In this document: positions 6,850 to 15,803 of the stretch, one piece after another
Layout: each line of letters opens with the position of its first letter
Position numbering within the stretch: the first letter of the stretch is position 1
DNA from: Lentzea sp. NBRC 105346
Lineage (GTDB): Bacteria; Actinomycetota; Actinomycetes; Mycobacteriales; Pseudonocardiaceae
Reading direction: 5' to 3'
Assembly (NCBI RefSeq): GCF_030269605.1
Contig: NZ_BSTQ01000016.1
Span: forward strand, 62,001-126,000
Length of the DNA stretch: 64,000 bases
The notes under the pieces: generated by a model
Told to the model about the DNA's origin: nothing
What the model saw: only the letters and a program-made list of their open reading frames with translations
The model's database searches: none
Translations under genes and position numbers: made by a program

Positions 6850-9114
6850 TTGTCAAGCCCCTCCGATGACCTCCGGATCTCCGAAATGGAACCGGAGCAG
6901 GAATACGTGGCCATGTTGTACGGCCGGCTGGACGACCTCCGCGAGCAGACTTCGAAACGCCTCGCCCAATCCCTCCGGCAGAGCGGCGGCACGCCGCAGA
7001 TGCGGTCGGAGCGGGACACCTCCGTCGCGATGTACACGGACCAATTGGCTCAGTACAGCGCGGTGGAGAACGGCCTCGCGTTCGGCCGGCTCGATTTCCA
7101 CAACGGTGACCGCTTCTACATCGGCCGGATCGGCCTGTTCGACGAGGACAAGGAATACGAGCCGCTGTTGATGGACTGGCGCGCACCCGCCGCCAGGCCG
7201 TTCTACCTCGCGACCGCCGCGTCACCCGACGGCGTGCGCCGGCGCAGGCACATCCGCACGAAGCAGCGGAAGGTCGTCGGGCTCGACGACGAGGTGCTGG
7301 ACATCAACTCGGCGGACCTCGGCCGCAACGAGGGGCTGACCGGTGAGGCGACGCTGCTCGCCGCGTTGAACGCCACGCGCACCGGTCAGATGAGCGACAT
7401 CGTCGCGACGATCCAGGCCGAGCAGGACGTGATCATCCGGTCCGAGCTCAACGGGGTCGTCGTCGTGCAGGGCGGTCCCGGCACCGGCAAGACCGCGGTG
7501 GCACTGCACCGCGCGGCCTACCTTCTCTACACGCACCGCCGCCAGCTCGCGAAGCGCGGCGTGCTGGTGGTCGGTCCGAACTCGACGTTCCTGCGCTACA
7601 TCAGCCAGGTGTTGCCGTCGCTGGGGGAAACCGGTGTCCTGCTGTCCACTGTGGGCGAGCTGTTCCCCGGACTGAACGCCACGGGCAAGGAGCCGAGCGA
7701 GGTCGCGGCGTTGAAGGGCCGCATCCAGATGGCCGACGTCGTCGCGGCCGCGGTGCGCGACCGCCAGGAGGCGCCGCCGCTCGTCGAGATCCCGTTCGAC
7801 CAGGACGTGCTGAAGCTCGACCGGCGGGCGATCAGCGACGCGCGCGGCCGGGCCCGCCGGACCAGGCGCGCGCACAACGAGGCGCGCCGCACGTTCGCCC
7901 GCGAGGTCATCTCGACGCTCGCCGGCCAGGTCGTGTCGCGGCTCGGCCGGCATCTGCTGGACAAGGCCGACGTCGACGACATCCGGCGCGAGCTGCGCGA
8001 GTCGCCCGAGGTGCAGGCGGCGATCGAGCAGCTGTGGCCGGTGCTCACGCCGCAGGCGCTGCTCACCGAGCTGTACTCGAACCCGAAGCGCCTCAACCGC
8101 GCGATGTCCAAGTTCACCAAGGAGGAACGCGCACTGATGCAGCGTTCCCCCGGCGCGCCCTGGACCCCGGCCGACGTACCCCTGCTCGACGAGGCCGCGG
8201 AGCTGCTCGGTGAGGACGACACCGAGGCCAAGGCCCGCGCGGAACGGCAGCGGCGGCAGGCCATCGAGTACGCGCAGGGTGTGCTGGACATCCTCGACCT
8301 CGAGGACGACGCCGACCCCGAGATCCTGATGGCGACCGACCTGATGGACGCCTACCGCCTGGCCGAACGCCACGGCGTGGACCGCTACGAGACGGCCGCC
8401 GAGCGCGCGGCCGCCGACCGCACCTGGACGTTCGGGCACATCATCGTCGACGAGGCGCAGGAGCTCTCGGCGATGGCGTGGCGCACGCTGATGCGCCGCT
8501 GCCCCAGCAAGTCCATGACCGTGGTCGGCGACATCGCGCAGACCGGCGACATCGGCGGCGCGACGTCGTGGGACGAGGTGCTGTCGCCGTACGTGATGAA
8601 CCGCTGGCGCCGCACCGAGCTGACGGTCAACTACCGCACGCCGGCGGAGATCATGGAGGTCGCAGCGGACGTGCTCGCGTCGGTGGACCCGGACCTGGTG
8701 CCGCCGACGTCGGTGCGGGAAACCGGTGTCGCGCCGTGGGTTGCGCAGGTGGCGTCCTACGCCGCCGAGCTGCCCGCGCTGATCGCCGACGAGGTGGCCG
8801 CGGTCGGCGCGGGCAAGGTCGCGGTCATCGTGCCCGCCGCGGAGCTCTCCGCTCTGGGTGCCGCAGTGGTGGCCGCGGTGCCGGGGTCGTCGATGGGCAA
8901 CGACCTGGAGGAGGCGCAGACCGTCGTGCTCGGGGTGACCGACGCGAAGGGGCTGGAGTTCGACGCCGTGGTGGTCGTGGACCCGGCCGGGATTCTGGCC
9001 GAGTCGCCGCGTGGGGCCAACGACCTGTACGTGGCGCTCACCCGTGCCACGCAACGGCTCGGCGTCGTGCACGCGGATGACCTGCCGGACGTGCTGGCGC
9101 GGCTCAAGGGCTGA
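6850..9114 (+). CDS. helD: RNA polymerase recycling motor ATPase, HelD/HelR type
   Basis: A 754-residue UvrD/Rep-like superfamily 1 ATPase. The HelD signature segments RFYIGRIGLFDED (near 89-101) and LLMDWRAPAARPFYLAT (near 107-122) precede Walker A GGPGTGKTA (near 208), Walker B in FGHIIVDEAQELSAMAW and the final DAKGLEFDAVVVVDP and YVALTRATQRLGVVH motifs. An N-terminal coiled coil is expected to enter the RNA polymerase secondary channel. HelD proteins remove stalled or drug-bound polymerase from DNA; the Streptomyces member HelR gives rifamycin tolerance. The start is TTG, at the position where the coiled-coil begins. The product probably acts at RNA polymerase in the cytoplasm. Confidence 0.92.
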   Translation: MSSPSDDLRISEMEPEQEYVAMLYGRLDDLREQTSKRLAQSLRQSGGTPQMRSERDTSVAMYTDQLAQYSAVENGLAFGRLDFHNGDRFYIGRIGLFDEDKEYEPLLMDWRAPAARPFYLATAASPDGVRRRRHIRTKQRKVVGLDDEVLDINSADLGRNEGLTGEATLLAALNATRTGQMSDIVATIQAEQDVIIRSELNGVVVVQGGPGTGKTAVALHRAAYLLYTHRRQLAKRGVLVVGPNSTFLRYISQVLPSLGETGVLLSTVGELFPGLNATGKEPSEVAALKGRIQMADVVAAAVRDRQEAPPLVEIPFDQDVLKLDRRAISDARGRARRTRRAHNEARRTFAREVISTLAGQVVSRLGRHLLDKADVDDIRRELRESPEVQAAIEQLWPVLTPQALLTELYSNPKRLNRAMSKFTKEERALMQRSPGAPWTPADVPLLDEAAELLGEDDTEAKARAERQRRQAIEYAQGVLDILDLEDDADPEILMATDLMDAYRLAERHGVDRYETAAERAAADRTWTFGHIIVDEAQELSAMAWRTLMRRCPSKSMTVVGDIAQTGDIGGATSWDEVLSPYVMNRWRRTELTVNYRTPAEIMEVAADVLASVDPDLVPPTSVRETGVAPWVAQVASYAAELPALIADEVAAVGAGKVAVIVPAAELSALGAAVVAAVPGSSMGNDLEEAQTVVLGVTDAKGLEFDAVVVVDPAGILAESPRGANDLYVALTRATQRLGVVHADDLPDVLARLKG

Positions 9115-9132
9115 CGGCCCCGGAATTGTCAG

Positions 9133-9196
9133 ACCCGCCTGGGAGAATTAAAGCCGGGGGTCCCCCAGGCGGGTGGACGCCCGCGTGAGCGCGGGC
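9133..9196. terminator. Paired hairpins between convergent helD and crcB genes
   Basis: Two GC-rich hairpins: arms 9133-9143 and 9164-9174 (ACCCGCCTGGG type, 11 bases perfect) and arms 9179-9185 and 9190-9196 (GCCCGCG/CGCGGGC). Their place between two converging genes supports bidirectional termination. Confidence 0.75.
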
Positions 9197-9200
9197 GGGG

Positions 9201-9533
9201 CTACGCGGCCAGCAGGTAGCCCAGGCGGGCCGCGCCGACGCCGAGGGCGATGCTCACCACGACGTTCAGCAGTCCGAACCGGAACTCGCGGCGCTCCAGG
9301 AGCCGCACGGTCTCGTAGCCGAACGTGCTGTACGTGGTGAGCCCGCCGCAGAAACCCGTGCCCAGCAACGGCATCCAGGTGCTGCTCGCCCCGGCGAGCA
9401 GCCCCAGCAGGAAGCACCCGGCGACGTTGACGGTCAACGTGCCCCACGGGAAGTCGGACGTGTGCCGCGACTGCACGTACCGGTCGGTCAGGTACCGCGC
9501 CGGCGCACCCAAAGCCGCCCCAAGAAAGACCAT
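9201..9533 (-). CDS. crcB: Fluoride channel subunit CrcB/Fluc (second of pair)
   Basis: A 110-residue four-helix membrane protein. GAALGAPARYLTDRYV, FPWGTLTVNVAGCFLLGLL (with the conserved Asn) and GFCGGLTTYSTFGYE are the Fluc signature segments, including the GXXGGXTTXSTF sequence carrying the fluoride-lining Phe. Fluc channels work as antiparallel dimers that export fluoride. Its ATG overlaps the stop of the upstream crcB gene (TGATG), so the two subunits are translationally coupled and probably form a heterodimer. Confidence 0.92.
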   Translation of the reverse strand: MVFLGAALGAPARYLTDRYVQSRHTSDFPWGTLTVNVAGCFLLGLLAGASSTWMPLLGTGFCGGLTTYSTFGYETVRLLERREFRFGLLNVVVSIALGVGAARLGYLLAA

Positions 9534-9907
9534 CAGCGCTTCCACAGCACCACCCGCTGTCCGAGGTAGGCGGCCGTGAACGCGCACACCGGGGTGAGCA
9601 CCAGCAGCCACGAGAGGTCGAGGGCGTAGGCGGAGAACGTGGTGAAGCCGCCCAGAACACCGGTGCCGAGGAACGCGCGCACCCGTGGGGAAGGAGCGGA
9701 CGCCATCAGCGCGCCGATCAGGAACGACCCGGCGACGTTGATCCCGAAGATCGACCACGGACCGGCCGACAGCAGGTACCGCGCCAGCGCCCCGAGCCCG
9801 CCGCCGAGCGAGACCAGCGCGACAAGTCCGAGGGACAGCTCGGTGCGTTGAGCGGGGACATGAAGATCGACATCCGGGTCGATCGCGTCGTCAGGAGGGA
9901 TCTGCAA
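9533..9907 (-). CDS. crcB: Fluoride channel subunit CrcB/Fluc (first of pair)
   Basis: A 124-residue CrcB with the same motifs: GGGLGALARYLLS, FGINVAGSFLIGALM and GVLGGFTTFSAYALD. An N-terminal extension of about 25 residues (AIDPDVDLHVPAQRTEL) is common in actinobacterial members. The start is a TTG at 9907 inside the 3' end of the MarR gene (17-base overlap); no better start matches the extension. It heads the coupled crcB pair and follows a MarR gene. No fluoride riboswitch is visible in front of it. Confidence 0.88.
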   Translation of the reverse strand: MQIPPDDAIDPDVDLHVPAQRTELSLGLVALVSLGGGLGALARYLLSAGPWSIFGINVAGSFLIGALMASAPSPRVRAFLGTGVLGGFTTFSAYALDLSWLLVLTPVCAFTAAYLGQRVVLWKR

Positions 9908-10331
9908 GGTGGTCGACCAGGTGATCGAGGGCCTTCAGCGCGCGGACGACGTCGTCGCGTTCGGACGGCTCGAGCTTGCTCAACGCCGAGCCGATGCGCT
10001 TCTCGTGTTCCTTCTGCCACACGGCGAGCTGTTCGTGTCCACGGGATGAGACGGACAAGCGGGCGACCCGGCGGTCCTTGGGGTCGCCGCCCCTGATCAC
10101 GAGGCCTGACTCGATCAGCTGGCTGATCAGCCCGGACACCGTGTTGGGCGCCAGGCGCAGCTCCGCGGCCAGCTCACCGACCTTCATCGGCGGCCGTTCG
10201 GCCAGCGTCTGCAACAGCTCTACCTGCGCCATCGGCAACGACTCCCACGGCCAGTCGCTGCGGATGCTCGTCCGCAGCGCGCGGCGCAGCCTGGTGACGA
10301 CGTCGGTGAGCGTGCGGGCCTCGTCTGACAT
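9891..10331 (-). CDS. MarR family regulator, divergent from an MFS gene
   Basis: A 146-residue MarR protein: PPMKVGELAAELRLAPNTVSGLISQLIESGLVIRGGDPKDRRVARLSVSSRGHEQL contains the winged helix with the DxRR wing. It is transcribed away from the MFS transporter, with 56 bases between the starts and a perfect palindrome in between, which is the standard layout of a MarR-controlled drug efflux gene. Its stop region overlaps the TTG start of crcB, so crcB expression may be tied to it. Confidence 0.9.
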   Translation of the reverse strand: MSDEARTLTDVVTRLRRALRTSIRSDWPWESLPMAQVELLQTLAERPPMKVGELAAELRLAPNTVSGLISQLIESGLVIRGGDPKDRRVARLSVSSRGHEQLAVWQKEHEKRIGSALSKLEPSERDDVVRALKALDHLVDHLADPS

Positions 10332-10368
10332 GCGACAACTCTACTGATCTCGGAAAGTACCTCGGTGT

Positions 10369-10381
10369 CAGATATAATCTG
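10369..10381. promoter_or_regulatory. Palindromic operator over the -10 of a leaderless MFS promoter
   Basis: The perfect 13-base palindrome CAGAT-ATA-ATCTG contains TATAAT (10373-10378). With this as -10 box, transcription would begin at about 10385-10388, that is at the ATG of the MFS gene, giving a leaderless mRNA. MarR binding here would block the polymerase. No good -35 box is visible. Confidence 0.65.
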
Positions 10382-10387
10382 GGCACG

Positions 10388-11377
10388 ATGAATCTGACGG
10401 TCCTGTTCGGCGCATTCATGGGACAGCTCGACGCGAGCATCGTGCCGCTGGCGTACCCCGCGATCGGGGCGCGCTTCAACGCCGGGCAGAGCGTCGAGTG
10501 GGTGTCGCTCGCGTACCTGATCACGCTGGTGGCGCTGCTCGTGCCCATCGGCGGCTTCGCGGACAAGGTCGGGCGCAAGGCCGTCTACCTCGGCGGGTTC
10601 GCCGTGTTCGCGGGCGCGTCGCTGGCCTGCTGCGCGGCGCCGGCGCTGGAGTGGCTGGTCGCCGCGCGGGTAGTGCAGGCGGTCGGGGCGGCGATGCTGC
10701 AGGCCAACAGCGTTGCGCTGATCGTGACGAACGTGCCGCGGGAACGGATGCGCCAGGCCCTCGGCGTGCAGGCCGGGGCGCAGGCACTCGGGCTGGCGCT
10801 CGGGCCGTTGCTCGGCGGGGTGCTGGTGGACCGGTACGGCTGGTCCGCGGTGTTCGCGATCAATGTGCCGGTCGGCATCGTGGCGATCGTCGCCGGATGG
10901 TTCCTGTTGCCGGACACCAAGGGTGACGGCCGGGTCGAGCTCACGCCGTTGCGCGACGCGCGGGTGATCACCGGGCTGGTGGGTGTGCTCGTCGCCTACG
11001 CGGTGATGTTCGCACCGATGGTGGTGCTGCCGTCGACCCTGCGGGAACCGTTGACACGGATCGGTTTGCTGGTCGCCGTGCTCCCGGCCGGGTTCGCGCT
11101 GGCCGCGACACTGCTGCCGAAAATGTCAAGGTCGACCGGTATCGCCGTGTCCACAGTGGGCGGACTGTCACTGTTCACCGCACTGCCGCCGGCGGTCTCG
11201 TTGCTGACGCTGGGTATCGGCCTCGGCATCGTCGTGCCGGCGAGCAGCAAAGCCGTCATGGCGCGGATTCCGTCGGGCAACGCCGGCATCGGCAGTGGCC
11301 TGGTGAACATGGCCCGTGGCATCGGCACGGCGGCGGGTGTGGCGGTGGCGTCGTTACTCGTTCACTCCTTTCAGTGA
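10388..11377 (+). CDS. MFS transporter, DHA2-like drug efflux, shortened
   Basis: A 329-residue major facilitator with FMGQLDASIVPLAYPAIG (first helix motif), GGFADKVGRKAVYLGG (loop 2-3 motif A), LVAARVVQAVGAAMLQANSVALI and QALGLALGPLLGGVLVDRYGW (motif C). Relatives of this kind have 14 helices and 450-500 residues; here only about 11-12 hydrophobic segments fit, because the middle part after residue 190 is compact. The start directly at a predicted transcription start and the absence of a ribosome site suggest leaderless translation. Probable proton-driven drug export controlled by the divergent MarR protein. A TTA codon lies near the end. Confidence 0.85.
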   Translation: MNLTVLFGAFMGQLDASIVPLAYPAIGARFNAGQSVEWVSLAYLITLVALLVPIGGFADKVGRKAVYLGGFAVFAGASLACCAAPALEWLVAARVVQAVGAAMLQANSVALIVTNVPRERMRQALGVQAGAQALGLALGPLLGGVLVDRYGWSAVFAINVPVGIVAIVAGWFLLPDTKGDGRVELTPLRDARVITGLVGVLVAYAVMFAPMVVLPSTLREPLTRIGLLVAVLPAGFALAATLLPKMSRSTGIAVSTVGGLSLFTALPPAVSLLTLGIGLGIVVPASSKAVMARIPSGNAGIGSGLVNMARGIGTAAGVAVASLLVHSFQ

Positions 11378-11442
11378 GCGTTGTTGCGCCGATCGGGCCC
11401 ATCCCCTGCCGCACGCGTGCACCCGCTCAGTAGCCTGCTGGC

Positions 11443-12240
11443 ATGACTTTGAGCTGGGTGCCCGAAGGTGTCGACACCGGTCTGCCGAGCGCCGCGAGGC
11501 TGTACGACTACTTGCTGGGCGGCGGGCACAACTTCGCCGCCGACCGGGCACTCGCCGAGAAGTTCCTGAAGGCACAACCGAACGCGCGCACGATCGCGCG
11601 GCTCAACCGGGCGTTCCTGCGTCGCGCGGTGCTGTTCCTGATCGACAACGGGATCCGCCAGTTCCTCGACCTGGGGTCGGGCATCCCGACGGTCGGCAAC
11701 GTGCACGAGATCGCACAGAAGGCCGATCCGGACGCGCGGGTCGTCTATGTGGACTTCGAGGACGTCGCGGTCGCGCACAGCAGGCTGATCCTGGAGCACG
11801 ACGACCGCGCGACGATCATCCAGGAGGACATGACCGAGCCGGAGGCCGTGCTGGAGGCGGCCCGCAAGAGCGGGTTGATCGACTTCTCCCAGCCGGTCGG
11901 CGTGCTCACCGTCGGCGTCTTCCACTTCGTCTCCCCGGAACGCGACCCCGCGCGGGTGATCGCCGCGTACCGGGACGCCGTCGCACCGGGCAGCTACCTG
12001 GCGTTCTCCCAGTTCACCCAGGACCTGCAGCCCGAGGAGATGGCCGGGATCGTCGAGGTCATGAAGAAGAGCATGAACCCGATGTACCCGCGCACGAAGG
12101 CGGAGATCTCGGGCCTGTTCTCGGGCTTCGACATCGTGGAACCGGGTGTCGTGCCGTTGCCGTTGTGGCGCCCCGAAGGCCCCAACGACGACGACCCCGC
12201 GAAGGCGGGCATCTTCGCGGCGGTCGGCCGCAAGCGGTAG
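11443..12240 (+). CDS. SAM-dependent methyltransferase, Methyltransf_19 (DUF574) family
   Basis: A 265-residue protein with the markers of the actinobacterial Methyltransf_19 family: SAARLYDYLLGGGHNFAADR near the start, FLDLGSGIPTVGNVHEIAQ as the SAM-binding motif I, VVYVDFEDVAVAHSR for the ribose-binding acidic end, and VGVLTVGVFHFVSPERDPARVIAAYRDAVAPGSYLAFSQF. Substrates of this abundant family are largely unknown. It stands alone between the MFS and the GGDEF gene. Confidence 0.9.
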   Translation: MTLSWVPEGVDTGLPSAARLYDYLLGGGHNFAADRALAEKFLKAQPNARTIARLNRAFLRRAVLFLIDNGIRQFLDLGSGIPTVGNVHEIAQKADPDARVVYVDFEDVAVAHSRLILEHDDRATIIQEDMTEPEAVLEAARKSGLIDFSQPVGVLTVGVFHFVSPERDPARVIAAYRDAVAPGSYLAFSQFTQDLQPEEMAGIVEVMKKSMNPMYPRTKAEISGLFSGFDIVEPGVVPLPLWRPEGPNDDDPAKAGIFAAVGRKR

Positions 12241-12305
12241 GTCCGTCTCGTCCGGTCCGTCCGGCTAGGCCACGCGGCGTCCGGGACGTACGCTGTGTAA
12301 CCAGA

Positions 12306-14186
12306 ATGCAACACGACGATCTGGCCAAGGCCTGGGCGCGCGCGATCTCCGCCACCGCGTACGTCCCGCTCTCGCCTGCCGAGCTCGAGGCGCTGTTGCG
12401 CGAACTGCTCGACCTGCTGCCCAAAGATCCGGAGACGGTGGCACGCAGGCTTGTCGAGGCGCACGTCGTGGGCCCGGAGTCGTTGCGGCGCACCATCGAT
12501 CTGCTCCTGCCGGTGTTCGGCCCGGAGCTGCTGGCGAACCTGAGCTCGTGCTACGCGTTCGCGATGCGGCAGGACGCGTTCGACCAGCAGGAACAGATCA
12601 AGCTGGCCCTGCTCGCGTCGAAGCGCCACGCGGAACGCACGCTGAAGGTCAGTGAGGCGCGGTTTCGCGAGGTGTTCACGTCGTCCGCGCTGGGCATCGC
12701 GATCACCGACTTCTCCGGCATCTGCGTCGAGGCCAACGACACGCTCGCCGAGATCGTCGGCCACGGCTCCCTGGTCGGCCGGTCGCTCTTCGACTTCTTC
12801 CACCCGGCCGACGCGCAACACCTGCACCTCGCCTACCGCAAGGTCCGGGAGGGCCTCGTCGACCGGTTCCGGGAGCAGCGCAAGCTGATCCGCCACGACG
12901 GCGAACCCGTGTGGGTCTACCTGGCGGGCTCGCTGCTGCACGACGCGGACGGCGTGCCGGCGCACCACGTCACGATGATCGAGGACATCAGCGAGCTGCA
13001 CCTGTTGCAGAAGAACCTCGACCACCAGCTGCTGCACGACCTGCTGACCGGCCTGTCGAACCGCCAGCGCTTCGTGACGCAACTGGAGAAGCTGCACCTG
13101 CGCGGCCCGATCACCTTGTACCACCTGGATCTCGACTCGTTCGCCGTGGTCAACAACGGTCTGGGACACGACGCGGGTGACAAGCTCCTGCGCGAGGTCG
13201 CCCGCCGGTTGAACAACGTCGTCCCCGCCGGCGCCGTGCTCGCCCGCATCGGCGGTGACGAGTTCGCCATCGTGAGCCCGGCGGGCAACGTGCCGGAGAT
13301 GGTGGCGCTGATCCAGGAGGAGCTCACCGAGCCGACCTTTGTGGACGGACACGGCATCGCGCTGTCCGCCAGCATCGGCGTGGTCGACCGGCCCGCACTG
13401 GGCACGCCCATCCCCGAGCTGCTGCGCGCGGCCAACTCGGCGCTGCGCGAGGCCAAAGCCCGCGGCAAACGCCAGTGGGCGCTGTACGACGCGCACGCCG
13501 ACGCCCTGCGCCGTGACCACCACTCCCTGGCCGCCGCGATGCCCGGTGCGGTCGAGAGCGGTGAGCTGGAGATCGCGTACGAACCCGTGCTGAACCTGGC
13601 CACCCGCTCCCCGCTCGGCCTGCACGCGCGGCTGCGCTGGGGCACGCTGCACCACGCGCAAACCCTTGCCCTGGCGGAGGAAACGGGCCTCTCGCTGCCC
13701 ATCGGCCAGTGGCTGCTCCGCGAGGCGTGCCGGTACGCCGCCGAGCACCCGGACGCCCCGATGCTGCACGTGACGCTGAGCGCGCTGCAGTCACGGGACG
13801 AGGACCTCGTCGGTCACGTCAAACGCACCCTCGACGAGACCGGCCTGCCGCCCTCCCGGTTGCGGGTCGCACTGAACATCGGGTCCGTCGTAGCCGGCGA
13901 CGACAACGTGCAGGTGCTCGCCGACAGCGGGATCGCCACCGGGCTCGACGGGTTCCGCGGCGGGTACGACCACCTCGAGCTGCTCGCCGAGCTGCCGGTG
14001 CGCGCGGTGCTCGTGCGGGCACCGGTTCCCGCACCGGATTCCGTGCTGCACAAGGCCATCCGCGACATGGTGACCGCCGTGCACGCGCTCGGCGCCAAGG
14101 TCGTCGTCGACGATGTGGCCTCCGCCGCGGACGCCGACTGGTGGGCCGCCGCGGGCGCCGACGCCGCCTGCCTCAGAGCTGTTTGA
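12306..14186 (+). CDS. PAS-GGDEF protein with degenerate EAL domain
   Basis: A 626-residue cytoplasmic signalling protein. Residues 1-110 are helical; a PAS domain covers about 118-230 (FREVFTSSALGIAITDFSGICVEAND); GGDEF follows at about 240-395 with an intact ARIGGDEFAIV. The c-di-GMP feedback site RxxD is absent. The C-terminal domain follows the EAL fold but the key residues are lost: the EAL triplet reads HAR (near 440), DDFG reads DGFR, and the last motif is VVDDVAS in a shortened end. It should therefore make c-di-GMP or act as receptor, not degrade it. The ATG has no ribosome site and TACGCT lies just upstream, so a leaderless transcript is possible. It overlaps the convergent pntB gene by 14 bases. 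Confidence 0.88.
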   Translation: MQHDDLAKAWARAISATAYVPLSPAELEALLRELLDLLPKDPETVARRLVEAHVVGPESLRRTIDLLLPVFGPELLANLSSCYAFAMRQDAFDQQEQIKLALLASKRHAERTLKVSEARFREVFTSSALGIAITDFSGICVEANDTLAEIVGHGSLVGRSLFDFFHPADAQHLHLAYRKVREGLVDRFREQRKLIRHDGEPVWVYLAGSLLHDADGVPAHHVTMIEDISELHLLQKNLDHQLLHDLLTGLSNRQRFVTQLEKLHLRGPITLYHLDLDSFAVVNNGLGHDAGDKLLREVARRLNNVVPAGAVLARIGGDEFAIVSPAGNVPEMVALIQEELTEPTFVDGHGIALSASIGVVDRPALGTPIPELLRAANSALREAKARGKRQWALYDAHADALRRDHHSLAAAMPGAVESGELEIAYEPVLNLATRSPLGLHARLRWGTLHHAQTLALAEETGLSLPIGQWLLREACRYAAEHPDAPMLHVTLSALQSRDEDLVGHVKRTLDETGLPPSRLRVALNIGSVVAGDDNVQVLADSGIATGLDGFRGGYDHLELLAELPVRAVLVRAPVPAPDSVLHKAIRDMVTAVHALGAKVVVDDVASAADADWWAAAGADAACLRAV

Positions 14187-15531
14187 CGGCCGCCAGCAGC
14201 TTGGTGAGCGAGTCCTTGGCGTCGCCGAACAGCAGCGTGGTCTTCGGGTTGTAGAGCAACGTGTTGTCCACGCCCGCGAACCCCGGCCGCATCGACCGCT
14301 TCATGAACACCACGGACTTGGCCCGGTCCACGTCGAAGATCGGCATCCCGTAGATCGGCGACGAGGGCTCGTCGCGCGCACCGGGGTTCACCACGTCGTT
14401 GGCGCCGACGACCAGCGCGACGTCCACCGACGTGATGCCAGGGTTGATGTCGTCGAGCTCCTTGAGCTGGTCGTACGGCACATCGGCCTCGGCGAGCAGC
14501 ACGTTCATGTGCCCCGGCATCCGCCCGGCCACCGGGTGGATGCCGTACGACACGGACACCCCTCGTCCCTCCAGCTGCGCCACCAGCTCCCGCGCGGCGT
14601 GCTGGGCCTGCGCGACGGCGAGGCCGTAGCCGGGTACGACGACGACGTTGTGCGCGTACCCCAGCAGGATCGCAACGTCCTCGACCGTGCCGGCGCGCAC
14701 GGTGCGCTGCTCGCCCGACGCGGCAGTCGCGGCGACGGCGGTGAAGGCGCCGAACAGGATGTTCGCCAGCGGCCGGCCCATGGCCTGCGCCATCAGCCGG
14801 GTCAGGATGGTGCCGGACGCGCCGACGAGCGTGCCCGCCACGATCAGCAGGGTGTTGGCCAGGACGTAGCCCGAGGCGGCGACCGCGAGACCGGTGAAGG
14901 CGTTCAGCAGCGAGATCGCGATCGGGACGTCCGCGCCGCCCACCGGGAGCACGAACAGCACACCGAACGCGAGGCCGGCCAGCGCGAGCAGCACCAGCAG
15001 AAACCCCGACGGCACAACGGAAACCGCGACGGCCAGCACCACGGACACGGCCGCGACACCGATCGACAGGATCTGCCCGAACGGCAGCACGACCGGGCGG
15101 GACGTCATGAGCTCCTGCAGCTTCAGGAACGTCACCACGCTGCCGGAGAACGACACCGAGCCGATCAGCACGGTGAGCACGGTCGCGATCCGGAACAGAA
15201 CATCTGGCTCCGTTACGCCCAGGAACTCGGTGAACGCGACCAGCGCGGCCGCGGCGCCACCGACACCGTTGAACAGGGCCACCATCTGCGGGATCGCGGT
15301 CATCTTCACCGACCGCGCGGCCGGAATGCCCACGGCCACCCCGAGCACGATCGCGACCACGATCAACAGTCCATTGTGCTCAACACCGTGCACGAACGCC
15401 GTGACGACCGCGACCGCCATCCCGGCGGCGCCGAGCAGGTTGCCCGCCCGCGCGTACCGCGGGGTGGACAGGCCCTTCAGCGCGAGGATGAAGCAGAGGG
15501 CCGCGACCAGGTAGATCAGCTGGACCGTCAT
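14173..15531 (-). CDS. pntB: NAD(P) transhydrogenase beta subunit PntB
   Basis: A 452-residue subunit: about eight or nine membrane helices in the first 270 residues, then the soluble NADP-binding domain III with VVVPGYGLAVAQAQHAARELVAQL (Rossmann motif), SYGIHPVAGRMPGHMNVLLAEADVPYDQL and DVALVVGANDVVNPGARDEPSSPIYGMPIFDV. The enzyme couples proton entry to hydride transfer from NADH to NADP, giving NADPH. Its start overlaps pntAB by four bases (ATGA). It is last in a leftward unit headed by nitric oxide synthase. Confidence 0.95.
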   Translation of the reverse strand: MTVQLIYLVAALCFILALKGLSTPRYARAGNLLGAAGMAVAVVTAFVHGVEHNGLLIVVAIVLGVAVGIPAARSVKMTAIPQMVALFNGVGGAAAALVAFTEFLGVTEPDVLFRIATVLTVLIGSVSFSGSVVTFLKLQELMTSRPVVLPFGQILSIGVAAVSVVLAVAVSVVPSGFLLVLLALAGLAFGVLFVLPVGGADVPIAISLLNAFTGLAVAASGYVLANTLLIVAGTLVGASGTILTRLMAQAMGRPLANILFGAFTAVAATAASGEQRTVRAGTVEDVAILLGYAHNVVVVPGYGLAVAQAQHAARELVAQLEGRGVSVSYGIHPVAGRMPGHMNVLLAEADVPYDQLKELDDINPGITSVDVALVVGANDVVNPGARDEPSSPIYGMPIFDVDRAKSVVFMKRSMRPGFAGVDNTLLYNPKTTLLFGDAKDSLTKLLAAVKQL

Positions 15532-15803
15532 CGCTTGTGCCCCTTGAACATCTCGAGCATCCGGTCGGTCACCACGAAGCCGCCGACCACGTTCACGGTG
15601 GCGAGGAAGACGGCGAGCAGCCCGAGCACCAGCTCCAGCCCGGACGTGGCGTGGCCGGTGATCAGGATGGCGCCGACCAGGATCACGCCGTGGATCGCGT
15701 TCGCGCCGGACATCAGGGGCGTGTGCAGGATCGTGGACACCTTCGACACGACCTCGAAGCCCACGAAGACGGCCAGCACGAAGATCGTCAGCAGGTCGAT
15801 CAT
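15528..15803 (-). CDS. pntAB: NAD(P) transhydrogenase alpha subunit, membrane part PntAB
   Basis: A 91-residue membrane protein: MIDLLTIFVLAVFVGFEVVSKVSTILHTPLMSGANAIHGVILVGAI matches the conserved domain II segment of split transhydrogenase alpha subunits, followed by two further helices and the VVTDRMLEMFKGHKR end. It overlaps pntB by four bases and pntAA by four bases, so the three subunits are cotranslated in stoichiometric fashion. Confidence 0.93.
   Translation of the reverse strand: MIDLLTIFVLAVFVGFEVVSKVSTILHTPLMSGANAIHGVILVGAILITGHATSGLELVLGLLAVFLATVNVVGGFVVTDRMLEMFKGHKR

Noticed and set aside
6781..6850. Rifamycin-associated element in front of helD
   Set aside because: The known inverted repeat is not visible in these bases; only a short unrelated hairpin is.
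9891..9960. Fluoride riboswitch before crcB
   Set aside because: The region upstream is the 3' end of the MarR gene and no riboswitch fold is apparent.
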